Assembly: GCF_018403325.1 (NCBI RefSeq)
Contig: NZ_BOSL01000002.1
Location: 124,001-188,000 of the forward strand
Direction: 5' to 3'
Source of the DNA: Paenibacillus vini
Lineage (GTDB): Bacteria; Bacillota; Bacilli; Paenibacillales; Paenibacillaceae
Length of the DNA stretch: 64,000 nucleotides
Both the position numbers and the translations under genes were made by a program. The notes beneath the pieces are model-generated. The model was not told where the DNA came from, ran no database searches, and was given only the letters and a program-made list of their open reading frames with translations. Below are positions 45,613 through 54,120 of the stretch, piece after piece (the stretch's first letter is position 1; each line of letters starts with the position of its first letter).

Positions 45613-46065
45613 TTGAAAGCCATTACTATACACCAACCCTGGGCTACGCTTATAGCTCTTGAACAGAAAAAATTCGAGACCCGCAGTTGGAAGATAGCTT
45701 ATCGGGGCGAGCTGGCGATCCATGCAGGAAAGAAAATCGATAAGAAGGTATGCCGATGGGAACCTTTTCGCAGCGTGCTTGCCAAGCACGGATATAATGA
45801 GGATAATTTGCCGACCGGGGCCATTGTTGCGGTATGCAGGCTCGAGGAATGCTGGTCCGTTTCCCGATCTTCGGAAACAGAAATTCTCTTAAGTAGCGAT
45901 AGACCTGACATTTCAAAGGAAACATCTATAGGAAAGCAAGAAGAAATCTTCGGAGATTACAGCGATGGGCGATATGCTTGGGAATTAAGTCATGTTCAGC
46001 GGCTGCCCGAGCCGGTTCCGGCTACGGGGAGACAAGGGCTATGGACTTGGGAGGCCCTAATCTGA
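45613..46065 (+). CDS. ASCH domain-containing protein
   Basis: 150 residues from TTG 45613, set by GGAGGGG at 45601-45607. The protein opens MKAITIHQPWATLIALEQKKFETRSW, the ASCH signature, with YRGELAIHAGKK and TGAIVAVCRLEECW following. ASCH domains have a PUA-like fold and are thought to bind RNA or modified nucleosides; some are N4-acetylcytidine amidohydrolases. Transcribed divergently from ykuD. Exact role unknown. Confidence 0.85.
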   Translation: MKAITIHQPWATLIALEQKKFETRSWKIAYRGELAIHAGKKIDKKVCRWEPFRSVLAKHGYNEDNLPTGAIVAVCRLEECWSVSRSSETEILLSSDRPDISKETSIGKQEEIFGDYSDGRYAWELSHVQRLPEPVPATGRQGLWTWEALI

Positions 46066-46076
46066 TATGGATAGGA

Positions 46077-46118
46077 GAGAACCGACCGGATCTATCCGGA
46101 CGGTTCTTCTTTTTTTAT
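46077..46118 (+). terminator. Terminator of the ASCH gene
   Basis: AGAACCG and CCGGA arms pair with TCCGG and CGGTTCT, followed by CTTCTTTTTTT. Confidence 0.85.
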
Positions 46119-46195
46119 CATAACTTCATTTATATTAAAAATCCGATAGGGCGCATATATATTAAAAAATGGTCATATCAAAAGGGGGAACGAGT

Positions 46196-46417
46196 ATGAA
46201 AAAGAAACGGTGGCGGAATTATGCACTTTGGGTGAGTGTGGCCTCGCAAGTTGTATTGCTTATCCAGTTGATCGGTCATTTAACCGGACTTTTTATATTG
46301 ACGGACGTGATGGCGCAGGAGATTTTAACGGCTGTCGATATTTTACTTGGAATCCTCGCGACACTTGGCATTATTTCAAACCCAACCAAGCCGAATTCAA
46401 AGGGCTATAATCTTTAG
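46196..46417 (+). CDS. Phi-LC3-type holin-like protein
   Basis: 73 residues from ATG 46196 with a GGGGGAA site. A basic start (MKKKRWRNYALW), two hydrophobic helices and the ending LGIISNPTKPNSKGYNL recall phi-LC3-type holins (GI-x-NPT near the C-terminus). No endolysin or phage gene is adjacent. It ends 4 bases inside the convergent phzF gene. Could be an orphan phage gene or a host small membrane protein. Confidence 0.65.
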   Translation: MKKKRWRNYALWVSVASQVVLLIQLIGHLTGLFILTDVMAQEILTAVDILLGILATLGIISNPTKPNSKGYNL

Positions 46418-47205
46418 ATCTGTAAATTCCCCTCTAAGTAAAGTACGGCGTGCCCGCCTATAGAGACTCTGTCCGCAAGATTTTCGCAATAGAGAACTCC
46501 GCCCCGCTTGGATAGTTGTCTGGCGAGCAGCTTGTTCTTTCCGAGCTTTTCCGACCAGTAAGGAATGAGTGTGCAGTGTACGGAGCCCGTTACGGGATCT
46601 TCATTAACTCCGGCATGGGGAGCGAAAAATCTTGAAACAAAATCACTGCTGCTTCCCTTGGCGGTAATGACCAGCCCGAAGGATTGCGGCAGTTTTTTTA
46701 TTAGCTCGAAGTCGGGCACAAACTGTTCGACCTGTTCCTCCGCAGCAAGCACGGCATAGTAACGAGTTCTCACCTGATTCCGGGTTGCGTACAATTCAAT
46801 CGGCGCTGCTCCCAAAATTTCCTCGATCAAAGGGAAGGAGTCGATCTTTTCCGAAATTCGGGCAGGAAAGTTTAATTCAAAGAGGTCCTCCTTTTTTACG
46901 ACGTTCAATATACCGCTCAACGTATGGAAATTCATCTCCATCAGACCGGGATTGACATAATGGTGAACCACATAAGCGCTTGCCAATGTCGCATGACCGC
47001 AAAGATCCATTTCAAGCTCAGGCGTAAACCATTTCAAGTCAAAATACCCGTCACGAGGCACGACAAAGGCGGTTTCCGACAAGTTATTCTCGTAGGCAAT
47101 GCTTTGCATGAACGAAGTATCAGGGAACTCGTCCACAACGCATACACCAGCCGGATTACCCTTAAATATTTGATCCGTAAATGCATCCACCACATAGTAC
47201 TTCAT
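46414..47205 (-). CDS. PhzF family isomerase/epimerase-like protein
   Basis: 263 residues, two-fold PhzF barrel. Motifs: YVVDAFTDQIFKGNPAGVCV at the start, LSETAFV with the catalytic Glu, WFTPELEMDLCGHATLASA, and EDPVTGSVHCTL near the C-terminus. The family includes phenazine biosynthesis PhzF; most members in Firmicutes have unknown substrates. No phenazine genes are nearby. A GGAGGA site precedes the ATG. Confidence 0.9.
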   Translation of the reverse strand: MKYYVVDAFTDQIFKGNPAGVCVVDEFPDTSFMQSIAYENNLSETAFVVPRDGYFDLKWFTPELEMDLCGHATLASAYVVHHYVNPGLMEMNFHTLSGILNVVKKEDLFELNFPARISEKIDSFPLIEEILGAAPIELYATRNQVRTRYYAVLAAEEQVEQFVPDFELIKKLPQSFGLVITAKGSSSDFVSRFFAPHAGVNEDPVTGSVHCTLIPYWSEKLGKNKLLARQLSKRGGVLYCENLADRVSIGGHAVLYLEGNLQI

Positions 47206-47352
47206 TATTGTTCTCCTCCAATTCTGCAGCTTTTAATAAAACAGCATAAAACATATTTTTAAAATAGAACAGAGGAAATTACCCGCTGCATAAAGGTCCT
47301 GATTCTCGGGAAACTTACGGGATGTAGTCACTAATTCAGGAGGTGCCTTCCT

Positions 47353-47610
47353 TTGAAAAAGAGTTTGACCGCAATGCTCGTTACAGCATTGATTTCCGCA
47401 GTGCTGGTTCTGCCCGCTTCGGCTTATGGAAACAATACGAACGTCCGCGATATGAATAATAACAACACGACCGGGGGCAATTATTCGACGAATAATGTCC
47501 GGGCTCACGCGGTGAACGGCAACAATAACGGCTCTAATTGGGGATGGCTCGGTCTGATCGGCTTGCTCGGTCTTGCCGGTATGCGGAGAAGAGAAACCGA
47601 CCGTTCTTAG
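47353..47610 (+). CDS. WGxxGxxG-type secreted small protein
   Basis: 85 residues from TTG 47353 with AGGAGGTGCC upstream. Signal peptide (LVTALISAVLVLPASAYG), an Asn-rich middle with many NNN runs, then WGWLGLIGLLGLAGMRRRE at the end. A Trp-Gly-x2-Gly-x2-Gly hydrophobic helix followed by Arg cluster is a C-terminal sorting-like signal. Function unknown. Followed by a bidirectional terminator. Confidence 0.8.
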   Translation: MKKSLTAMLVTALISAVLVLPASAYGNNTNVRDMNNNNTTGGNYSTNNVRAHAVNGNNNGSNWGWLGLIGLLGLAGMRRRETDRS

Positions 47611-47641
47611 GAGTCCATACTTGGTAATGACACATCGAACA

Positions 47642-47672
47642 AAAAGGCTTCCAATATGGAAGCCTTTTGTTT
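47642..47672. terminator. Bidirectional terminator between convergent small genes
   Basis: AAAAGGCTTCC (47642-47652) pairs with GGAAGCCTTTT (47658-47668); T runs on both strands serve the WGxxGxxG gene and the minus-strand 51-aa gene. Confidence 0.88.
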
Positions 47673-47694
47673 TGACGCCAGGAGCCGGTCGGCA

Positions 47695-47850
47695 TTACCT
47701 GTATTCCTTCTCGGTTTCTTCGTAGGCGATCAACGTGATTTTCTCACCGGTCATACGCTTAAGGGATTCTTCCGCCTCTTTAATAATGGCAACCGCCTCG
47801 GCGCCCTTATCCAGTGGGGCTACTTTGTATTTATCCGTTGAAATTTCCAT
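47695..47850 (-). CDS. Small conserved-looking hypothetical protein (51 aa)
   Basis: Read on the minus strand from the ATG at 47850, preceded by GGAGGG at a seven-base spacing, to TAA at 47695. The product starts MEISTDKYKVAPLDKGAEA and is acidic and helical (IIKEAEESLKRMTGEKITLIAYEE). No signal peptide or membrane segment. The strong ribosome site, codon use and a bidirectional terminator downstream support a real gene. I do not know its function. Confidence 0.75.
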   Translation of the reverse strand: MEISTDKYKVAPLDKGAEAVAIIKEAEESLKRMTGEKITLIAYEETEKEYR

Positions 47851-47922
47851 CGCATTTCCCTCCATTTAAGGATAAAGATTAGTCTATCCTGAGGCGGTTA
47901 GTTTCATGAAAAATAAAAAGAG

Positions 47923-47951
47923 TTGAATCTAAATGAATTTCCGTATATAAT
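47923..47951 (+). promoter_or_regulatory. Promoter of tRNA-Leu
   Basis: TTGAAT (47923-47928) and a perfect TATAAT (47946-47951) are 17 bases apart, 32 bases before the tRNA. Confidence 0.8.
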
Positions 47952-47983
47952 CATACCTACGGGAATTTTTCTCGGTCACCTTT

Positions 47984-48069
47984 GCCGGGGTGGCGGAATT
48001 GGCAGACGCACAGGACTTAAAATCCTGCGGTAGGTGACTACCGTACCGGTTCGATCCCGGTCCTCGGCA
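47984..48069 (+). tRNA. tRNA-Leu (TAA)
   Basis: An 86-base class II tRNA with a long variable arm (GGTAGGTGACTACC). The acceptor stem GCCGGGG pairs with CCTCGGC and the anticodon loop CTTAAAA gives anticodon TAA. CCA is not encoded. Its 3' 59 bases form part of the 62-bp repeat that bounds the defence island. Confidence 0.95.
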
Positions 48070-48072
48070 TCA
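48011..48072 (+). repeat. attL-like copy of the 62-bp direct repeat
   Basis: Runs from the anticodon stem of tRNA-Leu to three bases past its end. It matches 55429-55490 over 62 bases with one mismatch (48052 C versus 55470 A). This is the layout left by tyrosine-recombinase integration into a tRNA 3' end, with the functional tRNA restored at the left. Confidence 0.93.
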
Positions 48073-48247
48073 CAAACAAACATCAAGAATATCAAGGGAT
48101 TTCAGCTCAAGTGGCTGGAATCTTTTTTCGTTTACGGAGCGAGTTTGCTAACTTTTGCTAACGGCGCTCTTTTTTCTTGACCTTTTCGGGTTTTCCGAAG
48201 CGCTCGCCACCATGTTTATGTTGGCTTCATGAAGAGGAAATCTTGGT
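48073..48247. other. Left island flank with paired TTTGCTAAC repeats
   Basis: No credible gene. TTTGCTAAC occurs at 48144-48152 and again at 48154-48162; a third copy lies near the right end at 55292-55300. Short direct repeats close to both att sites resemble arm-type binding sites of a tyrosine integrase. Confidence 0.4.
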
Positions 48248-48888
48248 TCAGACGATGCGTTCGAGGATTCCGTCACGCTCCGTTCTAAGACGTTGGATTT
48301 CGGCTTTAATGGCTTCTTTGCGAAAGGTAATTACAGGATCGAGTATGTCTATGCCGAGGATTTCTCCGGCTGATACAAGGCGTTTAGTCAAATTTACGTC
48401 TTCAGGAGAAGGAGTCGAATCACCGCTCGGATGATTATGAGCGCAGATGAGAGAGGCGCTGCAACGTTTGAATGCGGCTCGGAAAACTTCCCGTGGATGT
48501 ACCGCCGCTGCGTTCAGAGAGCCGATCGAGATGACCTCCTTAAAGATTGCTCGGTTCTTGGTATTCAAAAACAGACAAGTGAACTGTTCTTTTGGAGAAT
48601 GTCTTAATTCTGGTGCGAGCCGATCGTAAACATCTTTGGGGATTGAATTGCAACTCGATCAGTAACGGGAATAGTCAGGGCTTAAGCAAGTTGTAGTAAG
48701 GCGGTAATTTGGCGAGCCTTACCTACTTCGATTCCTTTAATCATCGTTAACTGTTGTTCACTTGCTTACAGGAGTTCAGTCGCTGTCGGGAAATGTTGAA
48801 ACAACTCCTGAATTACATAGCTGTCGTTCTTTTCTCTGAGGGATTCTGAGATAAGGCGTTTGATTTCAGTTGATGGATAAGGGCTCAT
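48248..48888 (-). pseudogene. radC: radC-like JAB-domain gene, disrupted
   Basis: Reads on the minus strand from ATG 48888 (GGAGG just upstream) as an N-terminal RadC region starting MSPYPSTEIKRLISESLRE. It hits TAA after ATELL, continues in frame (ASEQQLTMIKGIEVGKARQ), hits a second TAA after LLQLA, then shifts frame near the PKDVYDRL segment. The JAB/MPN part is recognisable with the metal motif CAHNHPSGDSTPSPEDV (48400-48450), and the last 25 residues diverge from the family. RadC-like genes are common on mobile elements. Two nonsense codons plus a frameshift make it inactive as a full protein. Confidence 0.8.
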
Positions 48889-48921
48889 TTTCTTTCCTCC
48901 GTTGGTTTGATGGATACAAAG

Positions 48922-48951
48922 AGGCCGTACACGCTTGAAGGTGTACGGCCT
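48922..48951. other. Perfect 11-bp inverted repeat upstream of the radC remnant
   Basis: AGGCCGTACAC pairs with GTGTACGGCCT around an eight-base loop. It could be a hairpin in the radC leader or an end of the former transcription unit. No clear T run on either strand. Confidence 0.5.
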
Positions 48952-48999
48952 TTCGATGCATGCAGAGCCTCGCGAAGACTGCCTATGCATAGGTATCAG

Positions 49000-49008
49000 T
49001 GGTATAAT
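49000..49008 (+). promoter_or_regulatory. Extended -10 promoter candidate for the qat operon
   Basis: TGGTATAAT is an extended -10 (TGN plus a perfect TATAAT) with only a weak -35 (CTGCCT, 48979-48984). It would give a leader of about 220 bases, AT-rich and holding small palindromes ATAACGTTAT (49166-49175) and TGATTAGAATCA (49182-49193). Apart from these the 48889-49235 gap has no gene. Confidence 0.45.
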
Positions 49009-49235
49009 ATAGAGTTTACATCGTAGATTTTGCGAAAATAGGTCGATTTTCGTACTCCTCAATGCTTATAAAAAAAGGGAAATTGCGGAAGTTGTCGAAA
49101 TGTATTATCAGTGTCCTACATTTAACAAATCACGAGTATATTATAAAATTTTACTATTTCTCGCCATAACGTTATTGAGCATGATTAGAATCAATATATG
49201 CAATGATGAAAATCTTCTACCAAGGGGGCAACTAC

Positions 49236-51170
49236 ATGATTTTATCCGACAATGAAACTAAAGTTGATATGCTTAATAACAGAGCTATTGCTAAAACAGT
49301 AATCGAATTAATTAATGAATGTAAAGAGAAACCAATATCAATAGGAATACATGGAGATTGGGGAGCTGGAAAATCTAGTGTATTAGAAATGGTTGAAGAA
49401 GAATTCAGGGGTAATGAAAAAATTGAATGCATTAAATTTAATGGTTGGAAACATCAAGGGTTTGAGGATGCTAAAATTGCACTTATGAGTGCAATAGTAT
49501 CAGAACTGATAGAAAAGAGGAACTTGAGTAGTAAATGCGGGGATGCTGTTAAAAAGATATGGAAAAACATTAATTGGTTGAACGTCGCTAAAGGTGCAGG
49601 CAGTCTAGCATTAACAGCAACTACCGGAGTACCGCCGATTGGGTTATTAACTGGAATTCTGGATAAGTTAAAAGGAAATTTCGCTGATGCAGATAAGGTT
49701 AGTAGTACTATTGAAAATGTAGGACAATATTTGAAGGATTCCAAGGTATTCGAAGATACATCAACAACTAAGGAGTTTACAGAGTTTCAAGAGTCTTTCT
49801 CATCTCTATTGGAAGAATCAAAAATAGATAAGCTAGTTATCCTCATTGATGATTTAGATAGATGTTTACCTGAAGTAACAATCCAAACACTAGAAGCCAT
49901 AAGATTGTTTATGTTTTCTAATTCAACTGCATTTGTTATAGCGGCAGACGAAACCATGATTGAATATGCAGTTAAGAAGCATTTTCCAGAGGCATTTGAT
50001 AACAATCTTAGCAAGGAATTTTCAAGAAGATATTTAGAAAAATTAATTCAAGTACCTTTTCGACTTCCAACATTAGGTGAAGTTGAATCCGAAATGTATA
50101 TTAAACTATTATTGATTGGTTCGAAATTAGATGAAAAAGATGAGCTTTTCACAAAACTATTAGATTCTTCTATAGAAAAAATGAAAAAACCATGGAAAAA
50201 TCAAGGGCTAACAATCAGTGATTTGCATGGAATATTAGCTGATCGGTATGGAGAGGTTGGAAATGAAATTGTAGTTGCAAATCAAATTTACCCAATATTA
50301 GCTAAGGATACAAGCGGTAATCCAAGGAAAATAAAAAGATTTATAAATATGCTATTGTTAAGGTTTAAGATTGCTGAGGCAAGAGGATTTGGAGACGAGA
50401 TAGAGTTGCCTGCACTTGCTAAAATTATGCTTATTGAAAACTTTATGTCAGAAATATATGAACAAATCGCTTTGGAGACCTCAGAAAATGGAAGGTGCAA
50501 ACCGTTAGATGAATTAGAAAGATATTTACGAGGTGGAATTAAAGAACCAGAGGAACCGATCAAAGATACAGAGAGTAAGGATGCAAAGGGTACAAAATCA
50601 TTAAAAAAAATCAAAGTTAAGGATACTTTAAGTGAAAGATGTAATGAATGGTTGACTAATGAAGCTCTTTGTAACTGGGCAAAGTCCGAGCCAGAGCTAG
50701 GTAACCTTGACCTGAGACCATACTATTTTGCTAGTAAAGAAAAGCGGGATTACTTTTTCAATCAGGTTAAATCTGAAAAGCTTCGCTTCGTTATTGATGG
50801 TTTGATGAGTTCATCAGTTTATTACATTGCAAGTATTAATGATAAAATTGAAAGTTTGTCATTTGAAGAAGCTAAATATGTTTTTGATATCGTCTCGCAG
50901 AAGATTTTAGGTCAAGGCGATGGGGCTAGAAAACCGAATGGAATAGATGGAATTATTACATTAGTGAAATTCCATAGAGAATTACAAAGTGAATTACTTG
51001 GTTTAATAGCTTCATTTAAAAAGGATAGAGTAGGCGTATGGATTTGTAGTGGATGGGACAAATGCATTGTTGACATTAACCAAAAAAGAAAGCTAGAGGA
51101 GTACTATACATTGCTGTCTAAAGAGGGAAATGTACTCGTGAAGGCTGCTTTAAAGACAATTCAGAAGTGA
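49236..51170 (+). CDS. qatA: QatA, KAP-family P-loop ATPase of the Qatuor defence system
   Basis: 644 residues from ATG 49236, set by AAGGGGG eight bases upstream (ATG 49203 precedes that site). Walker A is GDWGAGKS (residues 40-47), Walker B is LVILIDDLDRC (about 200-209), and SRRYLEKLIQVPFRLP plus DTSGNPRKIKRFIN follow: the KAP NTPase pattern. The hydrophobic segment GSLALTATTGVPPIGLLTG sits between the Walker motifs, where KAP proteins often have membrane inserts. The C-terminal 250 residues are not recognised. It is the first of four genes in the exact qatABCD order. In the described system all four proteins are needed for phage resistance; the role of the ATPase is not known. Confidence 0.9.
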   Translation: MILSDNETKVDMLNNRAIAKTVIELINECKEKPISIGIHGDWGAGKSSVLEMVEEEFRGNEKIECIKFNGWKHQGFEDAKIALMSAIVSELIEKRNLSSKCGDAVKKIWKNINWLNVAKGAGSLALTATTGVPPIGLLTGILDKLKGNFADADKVSSTIENVGQYLKDSKVFEDTSTTKEFTEFQESFSSLLEESKIDKLVILIDDLDRCLPEVTIQTLEAIRLFMFSNSTAFVIAADETMIEYAVKKHFPEAFDNNLSKEFSRRYLEKLIQVPFRLPTLGEVESEMYIKLLLIGSKLDEKDELFTKLLDSSIEKMKKPWKNQGLTISDLHGILADRYGEVGNEIVVANQIYPILAKDTSGNPRKIKRFINMLLLRFKIAEARGFGDEIELPALAKIMLIENFMSEIYEQIALETSENGRCKPLDELERYLRGGIKEPEEPIKDTESKDAKGTKSLKKIKVKDTLSERCNEWLTNEALCNWAKSEPELGNLDLRPYYFASKEKRDYFFNQVKSEKLRFVIDGLMSSSVYYIASINDKIESLSFEEAKYVFDIVSQKILGQGDGARKPNGIDGIITLVKFHRELQSELLGLIASFKKDRVGVWICSGWDKCIVDINQKRKLEEYYTLLSKEGNVLVKAALKTIQK

Positions 51171-51179
51171 GGATAAAAT

Positions 51180-51980
51180 ATGGGTACATCTACAAGTAAT
51201 CAAGGCCAAAGCGGTAGAACCCCATTGGTACCAACATGGTTAGACGATGGGGATAACATGAATGAAGAAAATAATAATAACACAATACCCGTACAAGCCG
51301 ATCCCGAACGATTTCGAGAACCAAGAGGTAATTTTACTAGATATGTAAACTCAGGTGGTAATAACGGTAACAATCTGCGAAAGTCGGTATCACAATATGT
51401 AAAGCATTCATTAGGTGGAGCTAAGAGTGCAACTACTAGATTAGGCGCTTCGAGAAAAAGCACAGTTCAATTAATATCATTTTTGAGTCAAATTGCTAAT
51501 AATGGAATTGAAGCTACAAGTAGGGTATTCGGACTAGGCGATTTAATGGGGAAAAATGCAAGTGATGTGTTTTTGGACATCATGGATTTTGTATGTCCTG
51601 ATGGAGGAACCACTGATGAGGGAATTGCAAGAAATTCATATATTGAAACAATTGAGGCAATGCCAGAATTAAATGCTACTCCTATTGAACAAATGACTGA
51701 GCAACAATTTTTGGTATTTACTGAAACTTACATGGCAAATGTTATTAAAGAACGATTACTTAACGACATAGGTAGTAAAGCTATTTCCCTTCCAAATGAT
51801 ATTACTATAGTTCAAGCGATTCAAGAACAGTTAGGTGAATTTATACGTGGTGCTGTTTCAGACGCAATGATGCAACTGAATGTAGAAATTAGGAATATTG
51901 ATAGCGTACAGACCAGGGGCATTGTGGATTCGGTATATCAAAAGTCATATGAAATATTAGAATCAATAAGTGAGGCATAG
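51180..51980 (+). CDS. qatB: QatB of the Qatuor defence system
   Basis: 266 residues. The start MGTSTSNQGQ and the following TPLVPTWLDD are the hallmark of QatB proteins; the rest is Asn-rich then helical (ARNSYIETIEAMPEL, FTETYMANVIKERLL). No enzyme motif is visible. Position 2, with Gly, is of interest: QueC-like enzymes in defence systems have been reported (from memory, unchecked) to attach a deazaguanine to an N-terminal glycine of a partner. It follows qatA by 9 bases and precedes qatC by 5. Confidence 0.88.
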   Translation: MGTSTSNQGQSGRTPLVPTWLDDGDNMNEENNNNTIPVQADPERFREPRGNFTRYVNSGGNNGNNLRKSVSQYVKHSLGGAKSATTRLGASRKSTVQLISFLSQIANNGIEATSRVFGLGDLMGKNASDVFLDIMDFVCPDGGTTDEGIARNSYIETIEAMPELNATPIEQMTEQQFLVFTETYMANVIKERLLNDIGSKAISLPNDITIVQAIQEQLGEFIRGAVSDAMMQLNVEIRNIDSVQTRGIVDSVYQKSYEILESISEA

Positions 51981-51985
51981 AATAA

Positions 51986-53359
51986 ATGAATAAATTCAAA
52001 TTGATTGGAAGTTATGAAGGAAAAGAAATAATTACTAATTATGAAAATGGATTGGAGATAGTGAGGGTTCCATTAATCACAAATGAGGGTTTTCTTGGAT
52101 ATGGCATTGGTAGAGTTACTGAAAACATGTTGGCAATTGGTATCTGCCCAACTGAAGACGGTATTGATATTATGGCACTAGCAACATTAGTTTACTTGGC
52201 TGATACTAGAATTTCTAGAATCGTGAATTCTCAAGATTCTTGGACTAGAGAAATTATGATTGAACTTCCTGTTAAGGAAGTGAACTCTTGGAATAGTGCT
52301 CGCGATGATTTGAAAAGAATGCTGAATTTTTTGACAGGTGATAAATGGGAAATTGTTTTTACAAAAAGAAATATTACATTTGAAGAGTTAGTATCGAGAA
52401 CAGTGAAAAAGGAGCAAGAGTTTGAGGTAGTTTCGTTATTTTCGGGCGGGATGGACAGTTTGATTAGCACAATTAACTATTTAGAAGATAATAAGAAATT
52501 ACTTTTAATCAGCCATGCTGGGGAAGGATTCACTAAAAATGCGCAAAAAAATATCCTTAAAGTATTAGAAGAAAAATACAGCAAAAACAAACCACTACAG
52601 CTAGACTTATGGATGGTATTTGGGAAAGAAATAATCCCTAATGGTTACATAGATAACACAACAAGAAGTCGTTCATTCTTATTTATTGCACTAGCGATAT
52701 TTGTAATTTCTGGCCTGCCAGAAGTTCATAAGTTGGTAGTGCCTGAGAACGGTCTAATTGCATTAAATGTACCTCTAGACAACTTAAGAGTTGGTTCACA
52801 TAGTACCAAAACAACACATCCATATTACCTGGGGATTTGGAATGAAGTTCTGGGAAAATTAAAATTCTCAATAACTGTTGAAAATCCATATTGGAATAGA
52901 ACAAAGGGGGAAATGACAGCCGAATGTAAAAATAAAGAATTGCTATTCGAATTAATTACGCAATCTGTATCTTGCTCATCACCGGGGAAGGCTAGATGGG
53001 AGGGGTTGCCTCCTCAACACTGTGGTTTTTGCGTACCGTGTTTAATACGTAGGGCTGCGATGCATAAAGCTTTTGGCACTGGAAATGATGGGACTAGGTA
53101 CACTAAAAAAGATGTTCGTGAATTATTAAATAATCACGCGACCGGCAGAGGCATACAATTACGTTCATTTGAATTAGCAATTGACAGGTTAAAGAAACAA
53201 CCCGGGTTAGAAAAGTTACTGATCCATAAACCAGGCCCATTACCGAAAGATCAAGCATACCTTGAGAGGCTTGCAGATGTCTATCGAAGAGGGGTGCTAG
53301 AGGTAGATAGTTTTATTCAAGCTTCACTGAGTAATGAGGTGGAAAATGACGATCTATGA
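51986..53359 (+). CDS. qatC: QatC, QueC-like PP-loop protein of the Qatuor defence system
   Basis: 457 residues. An N-terminal 150-residue extension precedes the PP-loop ATP site SLFSGGMDSL (about 150-159). The zinc site of QueC enzymes is kept: Cys330, Cys346, Cys349, Cys352 within CSSPG...HCGFCVPC. In housekeeping metabolism QueC turns CDG into preQ0; here it is part of a defence set with no other queuosine gene nearby, so the substrate is probably different or taken from the host pathway. It overlaps qatD by 14 bases. Confidence 0.92.
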   Translation: MNKFKLIGSYEGKEIITNYENGLEIVRVPLITNEGFLGYGIGRVTENMLAIGICPTEDGIDIMALATLVYLADTRISRIVNSQDSWTREIMIELPVKEVNSWNSARDDLKRMLNFLTGDKWEIVFTKRNITFEELVSRTVKKEQEFEVVSLFSGGMDSLISTINYLEDNKKLLLISHAGEGFTKNAQKNILKVLEEKYSKNKPLQLDLWMVFGKEIIPNGYIDNTTRSRSFLFIALAIFVISGLPEVHKLVVPENGLIALNVPLDNLRVGSHSTKTTHPYYLGIWNEVLGKLKFSITVENPYWNRTKGEMTAECKNKELLFELITQSVSCSSPGKARWEGLPPQHCGFCVPCLIRRAAMHKAFGTGNDGTRYTKKDVRELLNNHATGRGIQLRSFELAIDRLKKQPGLEKLLIHKPGPLPKDQAYLERLADVYRRGVLEVDSFIQASLSNEVENDDL

Positions 53360-54080
53360 TATGCACTGCCATTTGGATCTAATGCCAAATATGAAAAACA
53401 TAATCCAGGAGTCATTAGTTGAAGATTTAGTAATTATAGCAGTTACAACAACCCCCAAGGCATTTGAGCAAGAGGTGAATTTCTGTAAGCGAAATTCCAA
53501 CATTCAAGTGGCATTGGGCTTACATCCCCAATTAGTGGGTCAAAGGTTTAATGAATTACCTTTATTATTAAATAAGATTCAAAATGTAAAATTTATTGGA
53601 GAAATAGGTCTGGATAATAATGGTGAAAATATTAGTTCAAGAGAGGAACAAGTGAAGGTTTTCAACAGTATTATTAAGGAATGTAGCGCATTAGGTAACA
53701 AAGTACTTTCAATTCATAGCGTAAAATCTTCTCAATATGTTTTGGATAGTTTGAAATTGTATAACACTATAAAAAATAATATTTGCATTTTGCACTGGTT
53801 TACTGGTAATGAAAAACAATTAAATCAAGCAATTGAGCTAGGGTGTTATTTTTCAATTAATAGTAAAATGCTGAGTACAGCAGGAGGAAAAAGAGTTATT
53901 CAGAAGGTACCAGAAGACAAATTACTTGTTGAAACGGATGCCCCCTTCATCAAAAAAATATCCCATTGCCATGAGATATATGAAGAATTGGATCAGACGA
54001 TACAAGGGATTTCGAATTTGAGAAACCGCGATTTATTTCAAACAATCCAAAAAAACTCGAAGGATATCATTGAATACTAA
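53346..54080 (+). CDS. qatD: QatD, TatD-like hydrolase of the Qatuor defence system
   Basis: 244 residues from ATG 53346 (TGAGGTGG just upstream; ATG 53334 is an alternative). TatD motifs are in place: YDMHCHLD (His7-x-His9), ALGLHPQ, FIGEIGLD with the metal-bridging Glu, VLSIHS, LHWFTG and the Asp in LVETDAPF. TatD enzymes are metal-dependent nucleases with 3'-5' or DNase activity. Fourth gene of the operon, overlapping the end of qatC. Confidence 0.9.
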   Translation: MTIYDMHCHLDLMPNMKNIIQESLVEDLVIIAVTTTPKAFEQEVNFCKRNSNIQVALGLHPQLVGQRFNELPLLLNKIQNVKFIGEIGLDNNGENISSREEQVKVFNSIIKECSALGNKVLSIHSVKSSQYVLDSLKLYNTIKNNICILHWFTGNEKQLNQAIELGCYFSINSKMLSTAGGKRVIQKVPEDKLLVETDAPFIKKISHCHEIYEELDQTIQGISNLRNRDLFQTIQKNSKDIIEY

Positions 54081-54120
54081 TAGGGGTGCTGATTCGTGCT
54101 GTTTAAAGGAGATGAAATAA

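Noticed and set aside
48177-48434. 85-codon plus-strand frame over the radC JAB region
   Set aside because: Antisense to recognisable RadC sequence and without a ribosome site.
51986-53359. Housekeeping queC for queuosine synthesis
   Set aside because: It has a 150-residue N-terminal extension, lies between qatB and qatD, and has no queD, queE or queF neighbours.
49236-54080. Entirely new four-gene defence system
   Set aside because: The gene set and order correspond to the already described Qatuor (QatABCD) system; novelty is limited to the fifth gene and context.
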